A stretch of DNA of 64,000 nt from contig JAHQIY010000005.1 in assembly GCA_019054805.1 (NCBI GenBank), forward strand, positions 6,059,501-6,123,500, in the 5' to 3' direction. The DNA comes from Brachionus manjavacas. Lineage: Eukaryota; Rotifera; Eurotatoria; Ploima; Brachionidae. Below the pieces are notes generated by a model, which worked only from the letters and a program-made list of their open reading frames with translations, had not been told where the DNA came from and ran no database searches. The translations under genes and the position numbers were made by a program. This document shows positions 39,201 through 45,276 of this stretch, in pieces. Numbering within the stretch: position 1 is the stretch's first letter; each line of letters begins with the position of its first letter.

Positions 39201-40782
39201 ATTAAAACTAATTTTTTTAAGTTCAAAAACATAAACGAATTTTGGACTTGGTCCATTGATAAGTTAACAGTTGGTCTTCGAGCTGGAACTTGGTACAATT
39301 CCCATCCACCTTATACCCTGGCCGGATTTTTGAATGACAAAACGTCAAGAATGCTTGGCTATGCCACAATTCGCCAAGTCAGAGTCAAAAAAAGTACTTA
39401 AATAAACTAAAAAAAAAAACCTAAAACTTATTTAATCTATTTTCCATCAAGATTCTTGTGACATAATCAACCAGTTTAAATCTCACATTCCATTTTGTGA
39501 TGATGACTTGAGTTTTTTCAACCACCAAGACGCCAAATTTGGCTTTGGCTGGTCGAGTTTCAATGAGAGCTTCAAGCCTGCGCATGGATCCGAAGAAATT
39601 TACCGGGCATTCCAGTACCGGGATTCTAGCTCACTGGAAACCTTTCCGCTATACGGGTCTTACAATTCTTACCTGGGTGGCGGCTATGTCTACGAGCTTA
39701 GAGGAAGAACAGAGTACCTGAGAGGAAATTTGTCCCAATTACAACTGATGAATTGGATTGACAGGCAAACAAGGGCAGTGATTGTTGAATTTTCGGCCTA
39801 CAACCCCAACCTCAATTTGATTATTGTAGCTTCGATTTTGGTCGAAATTTTACCCAGTGGTAATATTTTGACCACTGCTAGATTCGACCCATTGAACATA
39901 TTCAATGAGATAAAATCAAATAGCCATGTTCTTAAGCTAGTTTTGGACGGTATCTACATGCTGTTCATTACATTTTTTATGATTAAGCAAGTATTGGTAA
40001 TCATAAAGACCGGTTTGAGGAATTACTTGAAGCAATTTTGGAACTACATTGAATGGGGACTGATTGTTTGCTCGTGGACCGCATTTGCCATATTTATCTA
40101 TCGCCTGTCCAAAGCTTATGAAATTTTGGATTTTTTCAAAAAAACAAATGGATATGGCTATCTTAATTTGCAGAGAATCAACTACTGGAATCAGTTGTTG
40201 AGCGTCTTTTTGGCGTTTTGTGCCACCTTTGGAACCCTCAAGTTTTTGAAGCTGTTCAGGTTTAACAACAGAATTTACGCAATCGCCAATACACTTAAGT
40301 TTTCAATCAGACAACTGCTCGGCTTTTCTCTTGTATTCTTCATTATATGGTTTGCTTTTGTGCAGTTGATTTATCTATTTTATTATGAGAAAGTATGGGC
40401 ATACTACACAGTATTCCGCTCGGCTACCACCTCTTTCCAAATAATGCTCGGAAAGTTTGATAGTTCTTCAGTAATTAGAGAAAGCGAGTGGCTGGGACCG
40501 CTCATATTCTCGGCCTACAACATAATGATAGTGCTAATTTTGCTGAATTTATTTATATCAATTGTGTGCGACGCTTTTGAGCAAGTAAGGCAAGACATTG
40601 AGACTAAAGAAAACGAAATTGAGTTGGTTGACTATTTGATGGAGCAGATAGATGGAATTTTTGGTGGATCAAGACAAAAGAGTGATTCCAGCAATGTATC
40701 CAATGGTGATTATGTTGAAAGCTATCAGCATTTGCCAGACAAAATTGATGATCTTCTAAACGTCATATCTGAGGTTAGATAA
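1120..40782 (+). CDS. Polycystin-1-like receptor/channel gene, 15 exons, 5' partial
   Basis: Gene-level entry; the span includes introns. Exons: 1120-3265, 5101-5286, 6976-7395, 10600-10745, 10794-12049, 14593-14816, 18898-19173, 19234-19640, 22576-22878, 27024-27138, 28421-30530, 33732-34032, 34084-34443, 39222-39393, 39452-40782. Every junction is GT-AG and the phases chain without a break (9753 nt, 3250 residues plus stop). Domain order: PKD-like beta repeats (residues 1-880), REJ module (about 960-1790), GPS with an HLT cleavage tripeptide (about 2197), first membrane helix, PLAT/LH2 domain (about 2270-2395), then ten more helices with the extracellular polycystin domain and a C-terminal pore. 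This is the full PKD1 architecture. Family members are large membrane receptors, usually ciliary or sperm-associated, that pair with PKD2-type channels. The N-terminus (signal peptide, possible LRR/WSC/lectin domains) is missing. Close paralogy (PKD1, PKD1L or PKDREJ type) cannot be fixed by eye. Confidence 0.93.
3266..5100 (+). other. Intron (1835 bp) with short TIR/word-array repeats
   Basis: AT-rich. An 11-bp inverted pair (AATATGGATGA at 3445-3455 and its complement at 3725-3735) encloses an array of AAAACATA words at about 3467-3620. From 3850 to 4070 there is a segment with repeated AAGTC words and a block (about 3970-4070) that recurs at 9175-9300. No coding signal. Acceptor TTTTCTAG ends at 5100. 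Confidence 0.6.
5101..5286 (+). CDS. Polycystin exon 2: PKD-type repeat strand
   Basis: 186 bp, phase 1 to phase 1, bounded by TTTTCTAG and GTAAGAG. It encodes the end of a beta module (GVYKIDVIAIDKYLP) and the start of the next. Its length keeps frame with both neighbours. Confidence 0.88.
5287..6975 (+). other. Intron (1689 bp), AT-rich, contains a long hairpin
   Basis: Mostly low-complexity A/T sequence. The one clear structure is a 38-bp inverted repeat at 6651-6688 and 6732-6769 (separate entry). No coding signal. Confidence 0.6.
6651..6769. repeat. Near-perfect 38-bp inverted repeat (hairpin MITE-like)
   Basis: Arm 6651-6688 begins TTTACCACCAAAATTAAG; its complement occupies 6732-6769. 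37 of 38 positions pair, with a 43-nt loop. It looks like a tiny foldback element; no target duplication is obvious. Confidence 0.85.
6976..7395 (+). CDS. Polycystin exon 3: PKD repeat
   Basis: 420 bp, phase 1 to 1. It carries a clear PKD-repeat core: FLIDYGD, then an HEYSKSGLYKVIVTVYNAVS strand. The donor is GGTAAATAAA at 7396. The distal part (FSGDQYIVKKDF) leads toward the next beta module. Confidence 0.87.
8447..8480 (+). mobile_element. Solo LINE 3' tail
   Basis: The motif CTGATGGAGCATTTGCTCGG followed by A/T repeats matches the tails at 49991-50048 (plus), 12075-12110 (minus), 52205-52245 (minus) and 59880-59910 (plus). Five dispersed copies in both orientations, next to AAAT repeats, fit 5'-truncated LINE insertions. 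Confidence 0.6.
10075..10127. repeat. AAT microsatellite
   Basis: Two runs of (AAT)n separated by ACGAATAAATT. It may be the tail of an old LINE insertion. Confidence 0.85.
10600..10745 (+). CDS. Polycystin exon 4
   Basis: 146 bp, phase 1 to 0, bounded by TTTTATAG and GTAAAAAA. It encodes part of the last beta module (IQIKTGGQLLGNTVTDVS). The next intron (10746-10793) is only 48 bp. Confidence 0.83.
10794..12049 (+). CDS. Polycystin exon 5: last beta module and start of REJ
   Basis: 1256 bp, phase 0 to 2, after the 48-bp intron (acceptor AATAAAAG). The frame runs RSLFEVIIKNAAFS into a final PKD-like segment, then GQCELPRADI opens the REJ module, with the W-x-I-Y and IQPNTLALGLYKITYRVSM strands that precede REJ cores in this family. 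The donor GTAAGTT at 12050 is strong. Confidence 0.9.
12065..12120 (-). mobile_element. Solo LINE 3' tail, minus strand
   Basis: On the minus strand it reads TTCTGAAGGAGCGTAAGCTC followed by AGTACAGTTAGCAAATAAATA, the same 3' tail as at 49991-50048. Confidence 0.65.
12858..13060. repeat. TGACAAA word array, putative MULE terminal repeat
   Basis: Starts GGGTGACAAATTAA and repeats TGACAAA/TGACTAA words every 20-40 bp. A second copy in the same orientation lies at 45420-45600 and shares word order and spacing (GATGACAAAAATA, GGTGACTAATTTAAT, TATTCTGACAAAA). It ends just before a minus-strand ORF that looks like a MULE C-terminus, so I read it as the 3'-side terminal repeat of that element. The matching opposite end was not found. 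Confidence 0.6.
13091..13372 (-). pseudogene. MULE-type transposase C-terminus with two AT-hooks
   Basis: A 93-residue frame. It begins AISIGQKCKRGRPKKQKAAL, closely like the A-x-x-IG-x-KRxRGRPKK linker that follows the SWIM zinc finger in Mutator-like (MULE) transposases, then an acidic stretch, and ends with a second AT-hook (RKRGRPKKS). A stop (TGA) sits directly upstream, so the N-terminal catalytic part is gone here. Together with 13924-14214 it suggests an internally deleted MULE. It is not a cellular gene. Confidence 0.6.
13924..14214 (-). pseudogene. MULE-type transposase fragment (start of catalytic domain)
   Basis: A 96-residue frame ending ADTTHKLTLLGFPVLLVGTT plus DQAKAF. This resembles the DaTykl...GFPVxVVGTxD segment that contains the first catalytic aspartate of MULE transposases. 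The frame stops right after it. It is in the same orientation as 13091-13372 with 550 bp of unrelated sequence between, as expected after internal deletion or decay. Confidence 0.55.
14593..14816 (+). CDS. Polycystin exon 6: REJ module, Cys-rich segment
   Basis: 224 bp, phase 2 to 1, bounded by TTAATTAG and GTTAGT. It encodes C-x5-C then LILVSSCHGGC, the paired cysteines typical of REJ modules, followed by YQFRIYKYWNF. A second donor GTATTT at 14821 is excluded because the frame would hit TAG. Confidence 0.85.
15571..15685. repeat. GGCCAA word array
   Basis: CTACGGCCAAT occurs twice and TTACCTGGCCAA twice within about 115 bp. The organisation resembles the other short-word arrays in the window, but no partner arm was found. 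Confidence 0.45.
15801..17041 (-). pseudogene. Merlin/IS1595-like (ISXO2-type DDE) transposase with R3H and AT-hook tail
   Basis: On the minus strand one frame is open from about 17039 to 15801 except for a single TAA at 16620-16622. N- to C-terminal it shows VSRQTIVTFQQKIR (about 16990-16940), the first catalytic Asp in HRVDEIDESLF (about 16890), WVFGLYERDT, the second Asp in VIYSDCWRSY (about 16675), then after the stop TVNH and HTNGIESVW with the third acidic residue (about 16565), all hallmarks of the ISXO2-like domain shared by IS1595 and eukaryotic Merlin elements. The C-terminal 200 residues are unusual: an acidic region, an R3H-like segment (ERNRVHLLAEKLNLNHV, about 16145-16095), and a basic AT-hook-like tail (KERGRKPKSQ). 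The start and zinc ribbon are not resolved. One nonsense codon and no other break suggest recent inactivation. Confidence 0.8.
17081..17394. repeat. 23-bp imperfect inverted repeat (MITE-like)
   Basis: Arm 17081-17103 (GCGGCGGTGAAGTTTGGAGT...) pairs at 19 of 23 positions with 17372-17394. Both arms are GC-rich in an AT-rich setting and lie just upstream of the Merlin-like transposase start. This could be a separate MITE or part of the transposon end. No target duplication was identified. Confidence 0.55.
18898..19173 (+). CDS. Polycystin exon 7: REJ core
   Basis: 276 bp, phase 1 to 1. It encodes the most diagnostic REJ motif, LQINQMPKHGTCSIS followed by GYSGETEFTIECLNWTDDDG and an aromatic YLFS strand. 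The following intron (19174-19233) is 60 bp. Confidence 0.92.
19234..19640 (+). CDS. Polycystin exon 8: REJ continuation
   Basis: 407 bp, phase 1 to 0, after the 60-bp intron (acceptor CTACAAG). It continues with KLVTKLPQGAPYNSYKLSIE, VQIYDNEDGF and a V-T-V strand, then a Ser/Lys-rich linker. Donor GTAAGTT at 19641. Confidence 0.9.
19641..22575 (+). other. Intron (2935 bp) with a LINE C-terminal fragment
   Basis: Contains a minus-strand LINE remnant (20590-21330) and an ACGTAAA-rich repeat (about 21395-21630). Otherwise AT-rich with no signal. Confidence 0.6.
20590..21330 (-). mobile_element. LINE 3'-terminal fragment, decayed
   Basis: On the minus strand at about 21170-21090 it reads NFFTNRIINEWNAI, the (F)F-x-NRVIxxWNxLP block near the C-terminus of LINE polyproteins, with stops nearby. 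Further downstream is a GC-richer segment (20612-20650, AGCTAGCTTGC) followed by an ATT microsatellite at 20612-20589, the usual tail of such elements. Boundaries are approximate. Confidence 0.65.
22576..22878 (+). CDS. Polycystin exon 9: helical region between REJ and GAIN/GPS
   Basis: 303 bp, phase 0 to 0, bounded by TCTTCTAG and GTAAATAA. It encodes a charged, helical segment (RADLRDYIANYVNN, then LKELTSQTDEVT) typical of the region preceding the GPS in polycystin-1 proteins. Confidence 0.85.
23340..24890 (-). mobile_element. LINE reverse transcriptase and C-terminal domain, frameshifted
   Basis: Minus-strand frames in order: TGAVFLELEKAFDMAS (about 24855), a frameshift around the conserved QGSCF block (about 24700), VALFADDLCIWF with the catalytic FADD (about 24620), IKKFCNTLGLRININK and FPTFLGIKF to 24349, then C-terminal coding segments at 23889-23701 and 23661-23473 (the two are in one frame interrupted by a stop). 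A GC-richer 3' segment at about 23340-23400 is probably the 3' UTR. Several frameshifts and stops make it dead. Confidence 0.82.
26166..26552. repeat. Long foldback element (about 165-bp imperfect inverted arms)
   Basis: Left arm about 26166-26329 and right arm about 26385-26552 are imperfect reverse complements; shared blocks include TTTCTAAATGTCAAAA, GTGAAACAA and TGCAAAATCTGTGC. The central spacer is about 55 bp. It is non-coding and MITE-like. Confidence 0.8.
27024..27138 (+). CDS. Polycystin exon 10
   Basis: 115 bp, phase 0 to 1. The acceptor is AATCCAAG behind a T-run; the donor is AAGTAATT at 27139. It encodes GLSTFLNERGTTLNKDFERA and a short tail (LENFWTQPS). The phase matches both neighbours and the acidic/aromatic tail fits the loop before the GAIN region. 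Confidence 0.72.
27139..28420 (+). other. Intron (1282 bp), no recognised element
   Basis: AT-rich. A slightly GC-richer piece near 28070-28140 (CCTGGAGTCCAACTCCTAGA, then AAATAAATAAAT) could be a LINE tail but cannot be assigned. Confidence 0.5.
28421..30530 (+). CDS. Polycystin exon 11: GPS, TM1, PLAT domain, TM2-TM3
   Basis: 2.1-kb exon, phase 1 to 2, acceptor TTTCCCAG. It carries the GAIN-like region, a GPS with CYYLDKYSGKW, a second Cys (AHCQST) and the HLT tripeptide at 29530-29538 followed by QFAGG, then a membrane helix (STVIGIIALYVISGVWAFV). The PLAT/LH2 domain spans about 29755-30122: FYEIIVFTGSRQNA, KVFRRGGIDSFLM, LNYVRIWHDNGGKGN, ASWYLKFVIVHD. The second and third helices follow (CCFVLFCITMLMNILYY; LLTFPPCFLLIQLF). 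The donor at 30531 leaves phase 2; without splicing the frame would stop one codon later. Confidence 0.95.
31863..32700. mobile_element. TIR element with GTTATC/TAACAAAA word-array ends
   Basis: Left end GAGTCTACTCGGTTTTGTTA (31863 on) matches the reverse complement of the right end (GGATCTACCCGGTTTTGTTA, from 32699 inward). Both arms continue with repeated GTTATC and TAACAAAAATGTT words for 60-100 bp. The 838-bp body includes a short plus-strand C-x2-C segment (CQYCKKYM, about 32435) and a probable LINE tail with an AAT microsatellite (32125-32235). No target duplication was seen. Confidence 0.6.
32125..32235 (-). mobile_element. Probable LINE 3' tail, minus strand
   Basis: A GC-richer segment (CTAGCCTTGCTTCGCAGATC on the minus strand) runs into an ATT microsatellite at 32150-32127, the same layout as 20590-20650. 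It lies inside the TIR element and so looks inserted later. Confidence 0.45.
32998..33655 (-). mobile_element. 658-bp TIR element (GATACTAAA words) with MULE C-terminal remnant
   Basis: Left end GATACTAAATTT...CTGCTACTAAAAA...TGATACTAAAAG (32998-33045) is mirrored at 33599-33655: GATACTAAATTT, CTGCTACTAAAAA and TGATACTAAAA appear in the same order on the other strand. Between them is minus-strand coding debris: SAKDVPLGENRKKGRPAKNN (about 33485-33430), a frameshift near 33370, and a 100-aa frame at 33336-33034 with an AT-hook (KRSRGRPGKN). The VPLGENRKKGRP linker is characteristic of the post-SWIM region of MULE transposases. This is a non-autonomous deletion derivative; flanks show no clear target duplication. 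Confidence 0.72.
33732..34032 (+). CDS. Polycystin exon 12: TM4 and start of TM5
   Basis: 301 bp, phase 2 to 0. Acceptor TTTTTATAG ends at 33731; the earlier AG at 33690 was rejected on phase. It encodes a cytosolic linker then FPWWTKIIAYILSFCFAG and WITSLFVSFLTSVLLTQPIQ, the very conserved polycystin-1 W-x3-IA...F-x-SVLxTQP block. The next intron (34033-34083) is 51 bp. Confidence 0.92.
34084..34443 (+). CDS. Polycystin exon 13: TM5 end and TM6
   Basis: 360 bp, phase 0 to 0. The acceptor AAAAAAG at 34083 restores the helix TILVAFFFVLIFRK directly after TQPIQ; an upstream AG at 34067 would break phase. An acidic/basic cytosolic loop follows, then the sixth helix (EIVIYFVFLCILFSVCY) and the start of the extracellular polycystin domain. 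Donor AAGGTAACT at 34444. Confidence 0.9.
35395..35860 (-). mobile_element. LINE C-terminal fragment, decayed
   Basis: Minus strand at about 35845-35700 reads YAVSAWNPYLMKDIDKLERV then HRRATRSIYEF and LKRLKRLNL, the conserved P-x-W-P-x-L...LE-x-VQRRATR block after the RT domain in CR1/jockey-like LINEs. It continues with a decayed C-terminus; no intact frame. Confidence 0.75.
36100..37087. mobile_element. TGATCA word-array element interrupted by a MULE
   Basis: At about 36117-36240 the word TGATCA or GTGATCA recurs six times; at about 37030-37075 related words occur in inverse orientation (GGTCATCAATATTGATTACA, CAACTGATCACATAACC). The two arms flank the 36278-36914 element, whose 9-bp target duplication lies inside them, so the TGATCA element was probably the older one. 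Outer boundaries are approximate. Confidence 0.5.
36278..36914 (+). mobile_element. 637-bp MULE derivative with 9-bp target duplication
   Basis: TCCAAATAT at 36269-36277 is repeated exactly at 36915-36923. The ends match as terminal inverted repeats: GGGTCTACCTTTTCAACACA on the left against GGGAATATTATTTCAGCACA on the right, both continuing for over 100 bp as CAACACAAAA-type words. The 9-bp duplication is the Mutator/MULE hallmark. Inside, 36414-36623 (plus) retains a decayed SWIM zinc finger (YCKFFTKLGYCAHLLAL; the first Cys of the CxC pair is Trp) and, in a shifted frame, a KPKRGRAKNAE linker (about 36578-36610). This is a non-autonomous deletion copy of a MULE. Confidence 0.85.
39222..39393 (+). 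CDS. Polycystin exon 14: extracellular polycystin domain
   Basis: 172 bp, phase 0 to 1. It encodes INEFWTWSIDKLTVGLRAGT followed by DKTSRMLGYATIRQVRV, the FW-x-W and LG-x-A-x-(L/I)RQxRV motifs of the polycystin (TOP) domain. The next intron (39394-39451) is 58 bp. Confidence 0.92.
39452..40782 (+). CDS. Polycystin exon 15: TOP domain end, TM7-TM11, pore, stop
   Basis: 1331 bp including the TAA at 40780-40782. It begins SCDIINQFKSHIPFCDDD, the disulphide-linked part of the TOP domain, then the beta-rich segment (GGGYVYELRG), and five helices: MLFITFFMIKQVLVII, IEWGLIVCSWTAFAIFIYRL, LLSVFLAFCATFGTLKFLKL, LLGFSLVFFIIWFAFVQLIY and IMIVLILLNLFISIVCDAF. The pore segment FRSATTSFQIMLGKFD sits before the last helix. 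The cytosolic tail is short and acidic. Confidence 0.95.
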
Positions 40783-40838
40783 GGTTTTATTGATTTTATT
40801 TTTTTGTTTAAAAATTTTTTTTTAAGAGCGCTGACCAG

Positions 40839-40844
40839 AATAAA
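40839..40844 (+). promoter_or_regulatory. Candidate polyadenylation signal AATAAA (polycystin gene)
   Basis: AATAAA 57 nt after the polycystin stop codon, followed by T-rich sequence. It is the first such signal downstream, though the motif is common in this composition. Confidence 0.45.
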
Positions 40845-41386
40845 CACTATCTTAAGCAAACTAAACAACATTAGATATTTTACCACTTTTTTATCTATAA
40901 ATTAAAACATTTAAACTTTTAAAAAAATTCAAGCATTTTCGAAAAATAAATTTTTTAGCTAGATTTTTTGAATACTAAATTAAATTTTTCAGGTGGGTCC
41001 ATGCATTTGAACTCGAGGTAAGAACGAATATTAGTAAGAGGAAAAACATTGTGCTCATTTTATTTCTCGTAATCAAATAAATAGCAATGGAAAAAATAAA
41101 TGGAAAAATCTTGCAGCAATTGTCTAATTTATTGAATAAGCTTATTAAAAAATAAATAAACTAAATTTTTTATTTTTTTTATTTGATTATATGGTGTTTT
41201 AGTTTATTTAGATGATACGATGATCTACTCTCTTAATTATGACGAACACTTAGAACATTTAAAGGAAGTTTTGGATAGAGTTATAGCTACTGGACTAAAA
41301 CTAAAACCGGAAAAATGCGTTTTTGCATCGGATGAAGACTGTCAAGGCCAGAAGTCGCAAAAATTGACAAAATCATAAGTCCAGAG

Positions 41387-43174
41387 TTGAATTTGACTGA
41401 GCTTCAATTTGTCTCATGTATTAATTGGGAAGCTGAACAAAATTCAAATAATGTTGTGTGTGACTTAAAAGAGTTAGTGAGAGATGGTAGCACAAATGCT
41501 GAGAATTGGGCAAGAATTCCGAATGGAAAAAATTGGTTTAAAATAAGAGAATTTTTACTTATTGAGCAGGGTATTCTAAAGGTTGAAGTTGATGGCAGTT
41601 TAAGAGTTGTTGTACCGGAACACCAAACTGAAACATTATTGAAAATTTATCATGAATCACCATTGGCTGGCCACTGTCAGTATGAGAAAACTTTTGAACA
41701 ACTGAGTCGGAAGTATTTTTGGATGTTCATGCGGACGCAAACCAAAGAGTTTTGCCAAAGTTGTTTACTTTGCCAAGTAAAGAAAGATGGAAATAAAATA
41801 AACAGAGCGCCTTTGAAATCTATTTTAGTAAAACATCCCTGGGGGCTGGTAGGTATAGACGTGATTGGCCCATTAAAACAGACACAAGATTGTTTTTTAT
41901 ATATTATAATAGCTATTGATTATTTTACTAAGTTTGTGATTGCTAAGGCAACCAAGGACTTAACTGCATTTACGACAGCTAAATTCTTGTTTGAAGAGAT
42001 AATTTGTAGATTTGGTATGATTTGGAAAATTATCAGTGATCATGGAGTGAACTTTAAATCAAGAGTATTTAAAGAACTGTGTAGACTAATGGGGTTAAAA
42101 ACGGTCAACTCGACAATTTATCATCCAGCTGAAAATGGACAAATAGAGCGTACAATAAAAACTATCAAACAAATCATGACAATGTATATCAATACAAACC
42201 ATGACAACTGGCCAGATTTATTGCAACCTGCTGTTTATGCTTACAACTCTACAGGGCAATCATCCACAAAATTTTCGCCGTATGAAGTATTATTTGGAAA
42301 ATAGCCATTTCAACTAGTTGAAGTTGTACTGAATGCCGAGTCTTTAGTTACCAAAGACATTGATTATGATAGTTATGTAGCTAATTTAAAAGAGGATTGC
42401 CAGCGAGTGAGAAAATGCGTAAAACATAATATAGACTTAGCTCATATGATACAAAAGAAGTATTTTGACCGGTTTGTCAAAAATTCAGTGGACTTCAAAG
42501 TGGGTGATTTGGTACTCATCATTAATGGAAGAAACAAAAAGGGCAAATTAAAATCGTTTAAGGCTCGTTATTTGGGACCATATGAAATTTTAGAGATTCG
42601 AAACGAGTTGAACTTTAGGCTTAAATCGAAAATTGATGGCTCAGAATTGACAATTCATTACAACAGGTTGAAAAAGTTTAGGCCAAGACAAGGTGTTTCG
42701 TACAATTTTATTAATAAGAAAAATCAACAAAAAACTGTACCAAAGAAACAAATTCACACAATTTTTGACCCAATTGATTTATTTGACTTTTTAATATTTA
42801 AAGCTTTAAGTGAAAGTAATTTTAATGGAGTCGAACAAGCGGAAGCTACAGAAAATCAATTTTTGGTTCATGTTGAGACCGAAAATATACAAGAACTAGC
42901 CGAGGGAGAGATGGTGATTAATTCAGAGAATGATGAAGATAATGAGTTTTTCGACATGAACCAAACCAAAACAATACACGTTGAGACAATACAAAGAGAT
43001 GAACTTTCGAACGAGACACTGATTGAGGAACCGGAATCAGTTTTTGATATTGAAGAAAATGAAATTGGCAAGTGTGGAATATGTTCAAAAGAATTTAAGG
43101 GACTAAGAGGTCTTAAAATTCACATGAGCAAGGTCGACAAAGGCGAAGCATTAATGAGCGAAGAAGATTTTTGA
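41387..43174 (+). pseudogene. Ty3/gypsy integrase with C-terminal C2H2 finger, one in-frame stop
   Basis: One frame interrupted only by TAG at 42302-42304. It has the HHCC zinc-binding domain (H-x3-LAGH ... FCQSCLLCQ), the DDE core (GIDVIGPL, SDHGVNF, ENGQIERTIK), then the C-terminal GKLKSFKARYLGPYEI and IHYNRLKKFRP block that follows integrase in many gypsy elements. About 120 acidic residues later comes a single C2H2-type finger (CGICSKEFKGLRGLKIHMSK). Without the stop it would be a complete integrase tail, so inactivation looks fairly recent. Confidence 0.87.
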
Positions 43175-43215
43175 CATTGGTGAAGTTTTGAAAGCTGGGA
43201 GGGGAAGTAAAAGTA

Positions 43216-43561
43216 TGTGCTTGGCTGTGTCTCGAGTCAAACACTGTTTTATATTGTAACTTTATATTGTTTATATCTCGATTCAAATGCTATCGAGATT
43301 TTCTCTTATCTGATTTATTGCCAAACTTTCACTAGTCTCTTATTCTCTCTCTCTCTCTTTAAGCATTGAAACTCTTTTCTTCTCTTGCACGCTTTCTTTT
43401 ATTCACATGTTTATGTATCATCCTTTTTATCATGATTAAGCTTAACTCTTTTCTATTTAAACTGATTCCTTTTTATATTTAATAAAAGTTATTGTAATTG
43501 TTTGAATAAATAACTATAACAAATAAGATTTTATCATTTGATTGGGTTGCCAACGTTTACA
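43216..43561 (+). repeat. Probable 3' LTR of the gypsy element
   Basis: Starts TGTGCTTGG a few bases after a polypurine tract and ends GTTTACA, giving TG...CA ends; it contains pyrimidine-rich stretches (a TCTC run at about 43343-43360) and AATAAA-type signals near 43480-43510. There is no second LTR in the window for comparison, so the boundaries are inferred. Confidence 0.5.
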
Positions 43562-44284
43562 ATACTCAATATCAACAAAATTTGAAAGTTTAAATTATAA
43601 TTAAAAACCTTAAAAAGAAAATAAGCAAAACATTTTCTAATTTTCGATTAAGTCTTTCTTTGAATAGATATCATTATCGGTTACAATAATTGTTTAAAAG
43701 TATTTCAATATATATAAACATCATTAGACAATTTTTAAATTTAGAAGAAAAATTAAAGAGAAAGATCAAAATAGGCATTTTTATAAATTAAATTAGAAAC
43801 TGGAATTTGCAAAAAGATTATATGAAAAAACCAAAAAATTTTTCAAAATTTTTTTGTTTAAATTGTTCATTTGAATCATGAATAATTTAAAATTTACTGA
43901 AGCAAAACAAAATGGAAGAATTTTGGTTGTATCTATAATTTGAGATTCAAATCATAGAAAATAAAATATGCATGATTTTGCAACAATAAATTGAAAAATT
44001 TAACCGTATTAAAGTAATAAAACTCGAAAATTAAAAATGAACCCTTGTTGAAGATTTTTTTTTAAATTTATAAAATTAAATTCAGATTAAAAATTAAATG
44101 ATAAATAATCATTGAATATAAATCTAAAATTTCCATTTATTAAAATATTTTAAGACAAAATTCAAAAAGAAATTTTATCGCATTAAAAACCAGATTCGGG
44201 AATGAAAAGAAACTAAATAGAAAAATTCTAAATAAATAGACAAAAATAAATTTTGGAATATGTCATCTCAATTTTTTTCATAGG
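43562..44284. other. AT-rich intergenic, upstream of first GT14 gene
   Basis: No coding or repeat signal recognised. The promoter of the 44285 gene should lie here. A CATAG directly before the ATG could instead be a splice acceptor from an untranslated exon. Confidence 0.5.
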
Positions 44285-45276
44285 ATGTATTTAAAATTTT
44301 TAAAAAAAAGAACAATAATAAAGGGCTTAGTTATTTTTTTTTTAATTTGGATTAAATTCAAACTTTTTTCAAATGATCATTCTATAAATTACGACCAAAT
44401 GTACAAAGTATTGAAAAGCGCTGTATCCCGGCCTTCCTATGACATTAATTGTGATGCAATATTTGAAATGGACACAAAGGAAATTCAAAAATCCAAAAAG
44501 CTTCTAAATAACCTGAGAGATTTTAATGGCAACATAAAATTGCTCAATGACCGCAACTTTATATTTGACAAAAAATTTTGTCCACTATTCAGACAAGTTC
44601 GACAATATGATCGTTTTGACTCGAAAGAAAACAACTCATTTCCAATCGCCTACTCAATAGTGACCCATAAAGACACAGAACAGCTAGAAAGACTTCTCAG
44701 GTTGATTTATCACCCGCAGAATATTTATTGCATTCACATAGACTCCAAGTCAAGCTCAGTGTTCAAGGAGTCCATTAAATCAATAGCAGATTGTTTCGAC
44801 AATGTGTTCCTTAGTTCAAAATTTGAGAATGTTTTTTACGCTAGCTTTGACAGACTCCAGGCCGATCTCAATTGTCTTAATGACTTGTTTAACTTGAAAA
44901 AGCTGATAAACAAACATGAAAATTTTGTTAATAAAAAACATGTAGATTGGAAGTATTTCATGAATTTGGCAAGCACTGAATTTCCGCTGAGAACAAATAA
45001 AGAGATAAAGAAGATCCTAAGAGTATACAATGGCTCGAGTGAGATAGAGATTATCAAGAAGTTTGAAATGATTAGGATAATGAGAAAATGGCTCGCCAAA
45101 GATAATATGCTATACCCAACAGGTGAAAAAAAAGATGATCCACCGCACAACTTTAAAATAGTTAAAGGATATGCGTACATTGTTATTAGTCGTAAGTTCG
45201 CTCATTATGCCTTGTTTGATCAGAAAGCAAATGAATTGTTAGAATGGTCAAAAGACACTTGGAGCCCTGATGAATG
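44285..45276 (+). CDS. GT14 copy A exon 1
   Basis: 992 bp, ends in phase 2 within the Trp codon after SPDE (donor TG|GTAGGT). It covers the membrane anchor and most of the catalytic domain. Residues KFEMIRIMRKWLAKDNMLYP (about 45061-45120) differ sharply from copy B while flanks are nearly identical. Confidence 0.93.

Larger units (their letters stand above)
34444..39221 (+). other. Intron (4778 bp) with LINE fragment and nested MULE-like elements
   Basis: Contains a minus-strand LINE C-terminal fragment (35395-35860) and a word-array element (about 36100-37087) enclosing a 637-bp MULE derivative (36278-36914). 37090-39221 is AT-rich; nothing further recognised. Confidence 0.65.
41190..43561 (+). 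mobile_element. Ty3/gypsy LTR retrotransposon, 5' half and middle deleted
   Basis: From 41190 an RT remnant carries the YLDD catalytic box (41205-41216) and LKLKPEKCVFA. Sequence then jumps, in a different frame, to an RNase H/integrase linker and integrase from 41387. A polypurine tract (GGGAGGGGAAG, about 43198-43206) precedes a probable 3' LTR. No 5' LTR, gag or protease is visible. Insertion is downstream of the polycystin gene in the same orientation. Confidence 0.85.

Noticed and set aside
40993-41017. Possible mini-exon after AATTTTTCAG with a strong GTAAGA donor, joined from a donor at 40774
   Set aside because: In the required phase it hits TGA after five codons; it would only change the last residues of polycystin. 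The unspliced TAA at 40780 is the simpler end.
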